Below are positions 63,901-64,000 of a stretch of DNA of 64,000 nt, piece after piece (positions within the stretch are counted from its first letter, which is position 1; every line of letters begins with the position of its first letter). The DNA is from Owenia fusiformis (Eukaryota > Annelida > Polychaeta > Sabellida > Oweniidae): positions 8,205,525 through 8,269,524 of the forward strand of contig CAIIXF020000004.1 in assembly GCA_903813345.2 (NCBI GenBank), given 5' to 3'. The notes below the pieces were generated by a model that had not been told where the DNA came from, made no database searches, and worked only from the letters and a program-made list of their open reading frames with translations. Made by a program: the position numbers and the translations under genes.

Positions 63901-64000
63901 ATGCAATATTCTGCAAACTGAGATCTCTTGAACTAATCAAAATATGTTATGACTGATGTAAAATTCCCCGGAGGAATCCAGATGAACAGTATTCATCAAA

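Larger units (their letters stand above)
55810..64000 (+). other. Downstream intron of the plus-strand gene (incomplete)
   Basis: 8.2 kb with no further exon that I can support. It holds two copies of the ACAATTTAGAGTG repeat, a satellite, TACCCT MITE copy C and a ~90-bp duplication with GGAGAGGCAA words at 56605-56715. A CTGCC/TCATTC-rich degenerate repeat lies at 62410-62545. The rest is AT-rich with nothing recognised. Confidence 0.45.

Overview
The window looks like nuclear DNA of a marine invertebrate, most likely a deuterostome (ambulacrarian or cephalochordate). This rests on spliced exons with phase-1 introns, somatomedin-B, EGF, kringle and hevein-like domains, an AT-rich background crowded with foldback MITEs, and an APE-type LINE. 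The species cannot be named from sequence alone. There are no operons, CRISPR arrays or prokaryotic features.

Region 1 (about 0.57-3.4 kb, minus strand) holds a secreted or membrane-anchored protein. It has a basic hydrophobic N-terminus, about 36 acidic 11-residue repeats encoded by a 33-bp tandem array, a somatomedin-B domain and a cysteine-rich ectodomain. The frame is broken near 1326-1365 and the ectodomain resumes in another frame down to 571. A 536-bp foldback element sits 64 bp upstream of its start codon.

Region 2 (7.66-20.85 kb, minus strand) is the highlight. It is an apparently complete five-exon gene whose splice sites I could join into one 791-residue frame: signal peptide, three calcium-binding-type EGF domains, a kringle, a hevein-like (chitin-binding type 1) domain, about 29 copies of a Ser-rich 9-residue repeat, one membrane segment and a short basic tail. 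All four introns are phase 1. Introns 2, 3 and 4 each carry a foldback or MITE. Intron 1 carries a Tc1/mariner-like element with a transposase relic, a LINE with both ORFs open and a four-copy 202-bp repeat in its 3' UTR, and a tRNA-like SINE head.

Region 3 (20.9-27.2 kb) is repeat mosaic: diverged duplications, an inverted copy of intron-1 sequence that serves as an empty site for the LINE and the Tc1-like element, a 1.9-kb element with inverted ends, and a 94-bp MITE with a 9-bp target duplication.

Region 4 (27.2-64 kb, plus strand) is probably the 5' part of one long-intron gene. Possible non-coding first exons lie at 27.2-27.5 kb, and two convincing coding exons lie at 50.59 and 55.66 kb, each with a hydrophobic segment. 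Later exons would lie beyond the window. The protein is not firmly identified; an NCKX-like exchanger N-terminus is one guess. The introns contain three simple satellites, an unclassified ~150-bp dispersed repeat with at least six copies, and a nested pair: a 3.3-kb element with inverted 15-bp-array ends inserted into a TTAA-flanked foldback whose intact second arm proves the empty site.

Coordinates of splice sites and target duplications were read by eye. Repeat copy numbers are hand counts.
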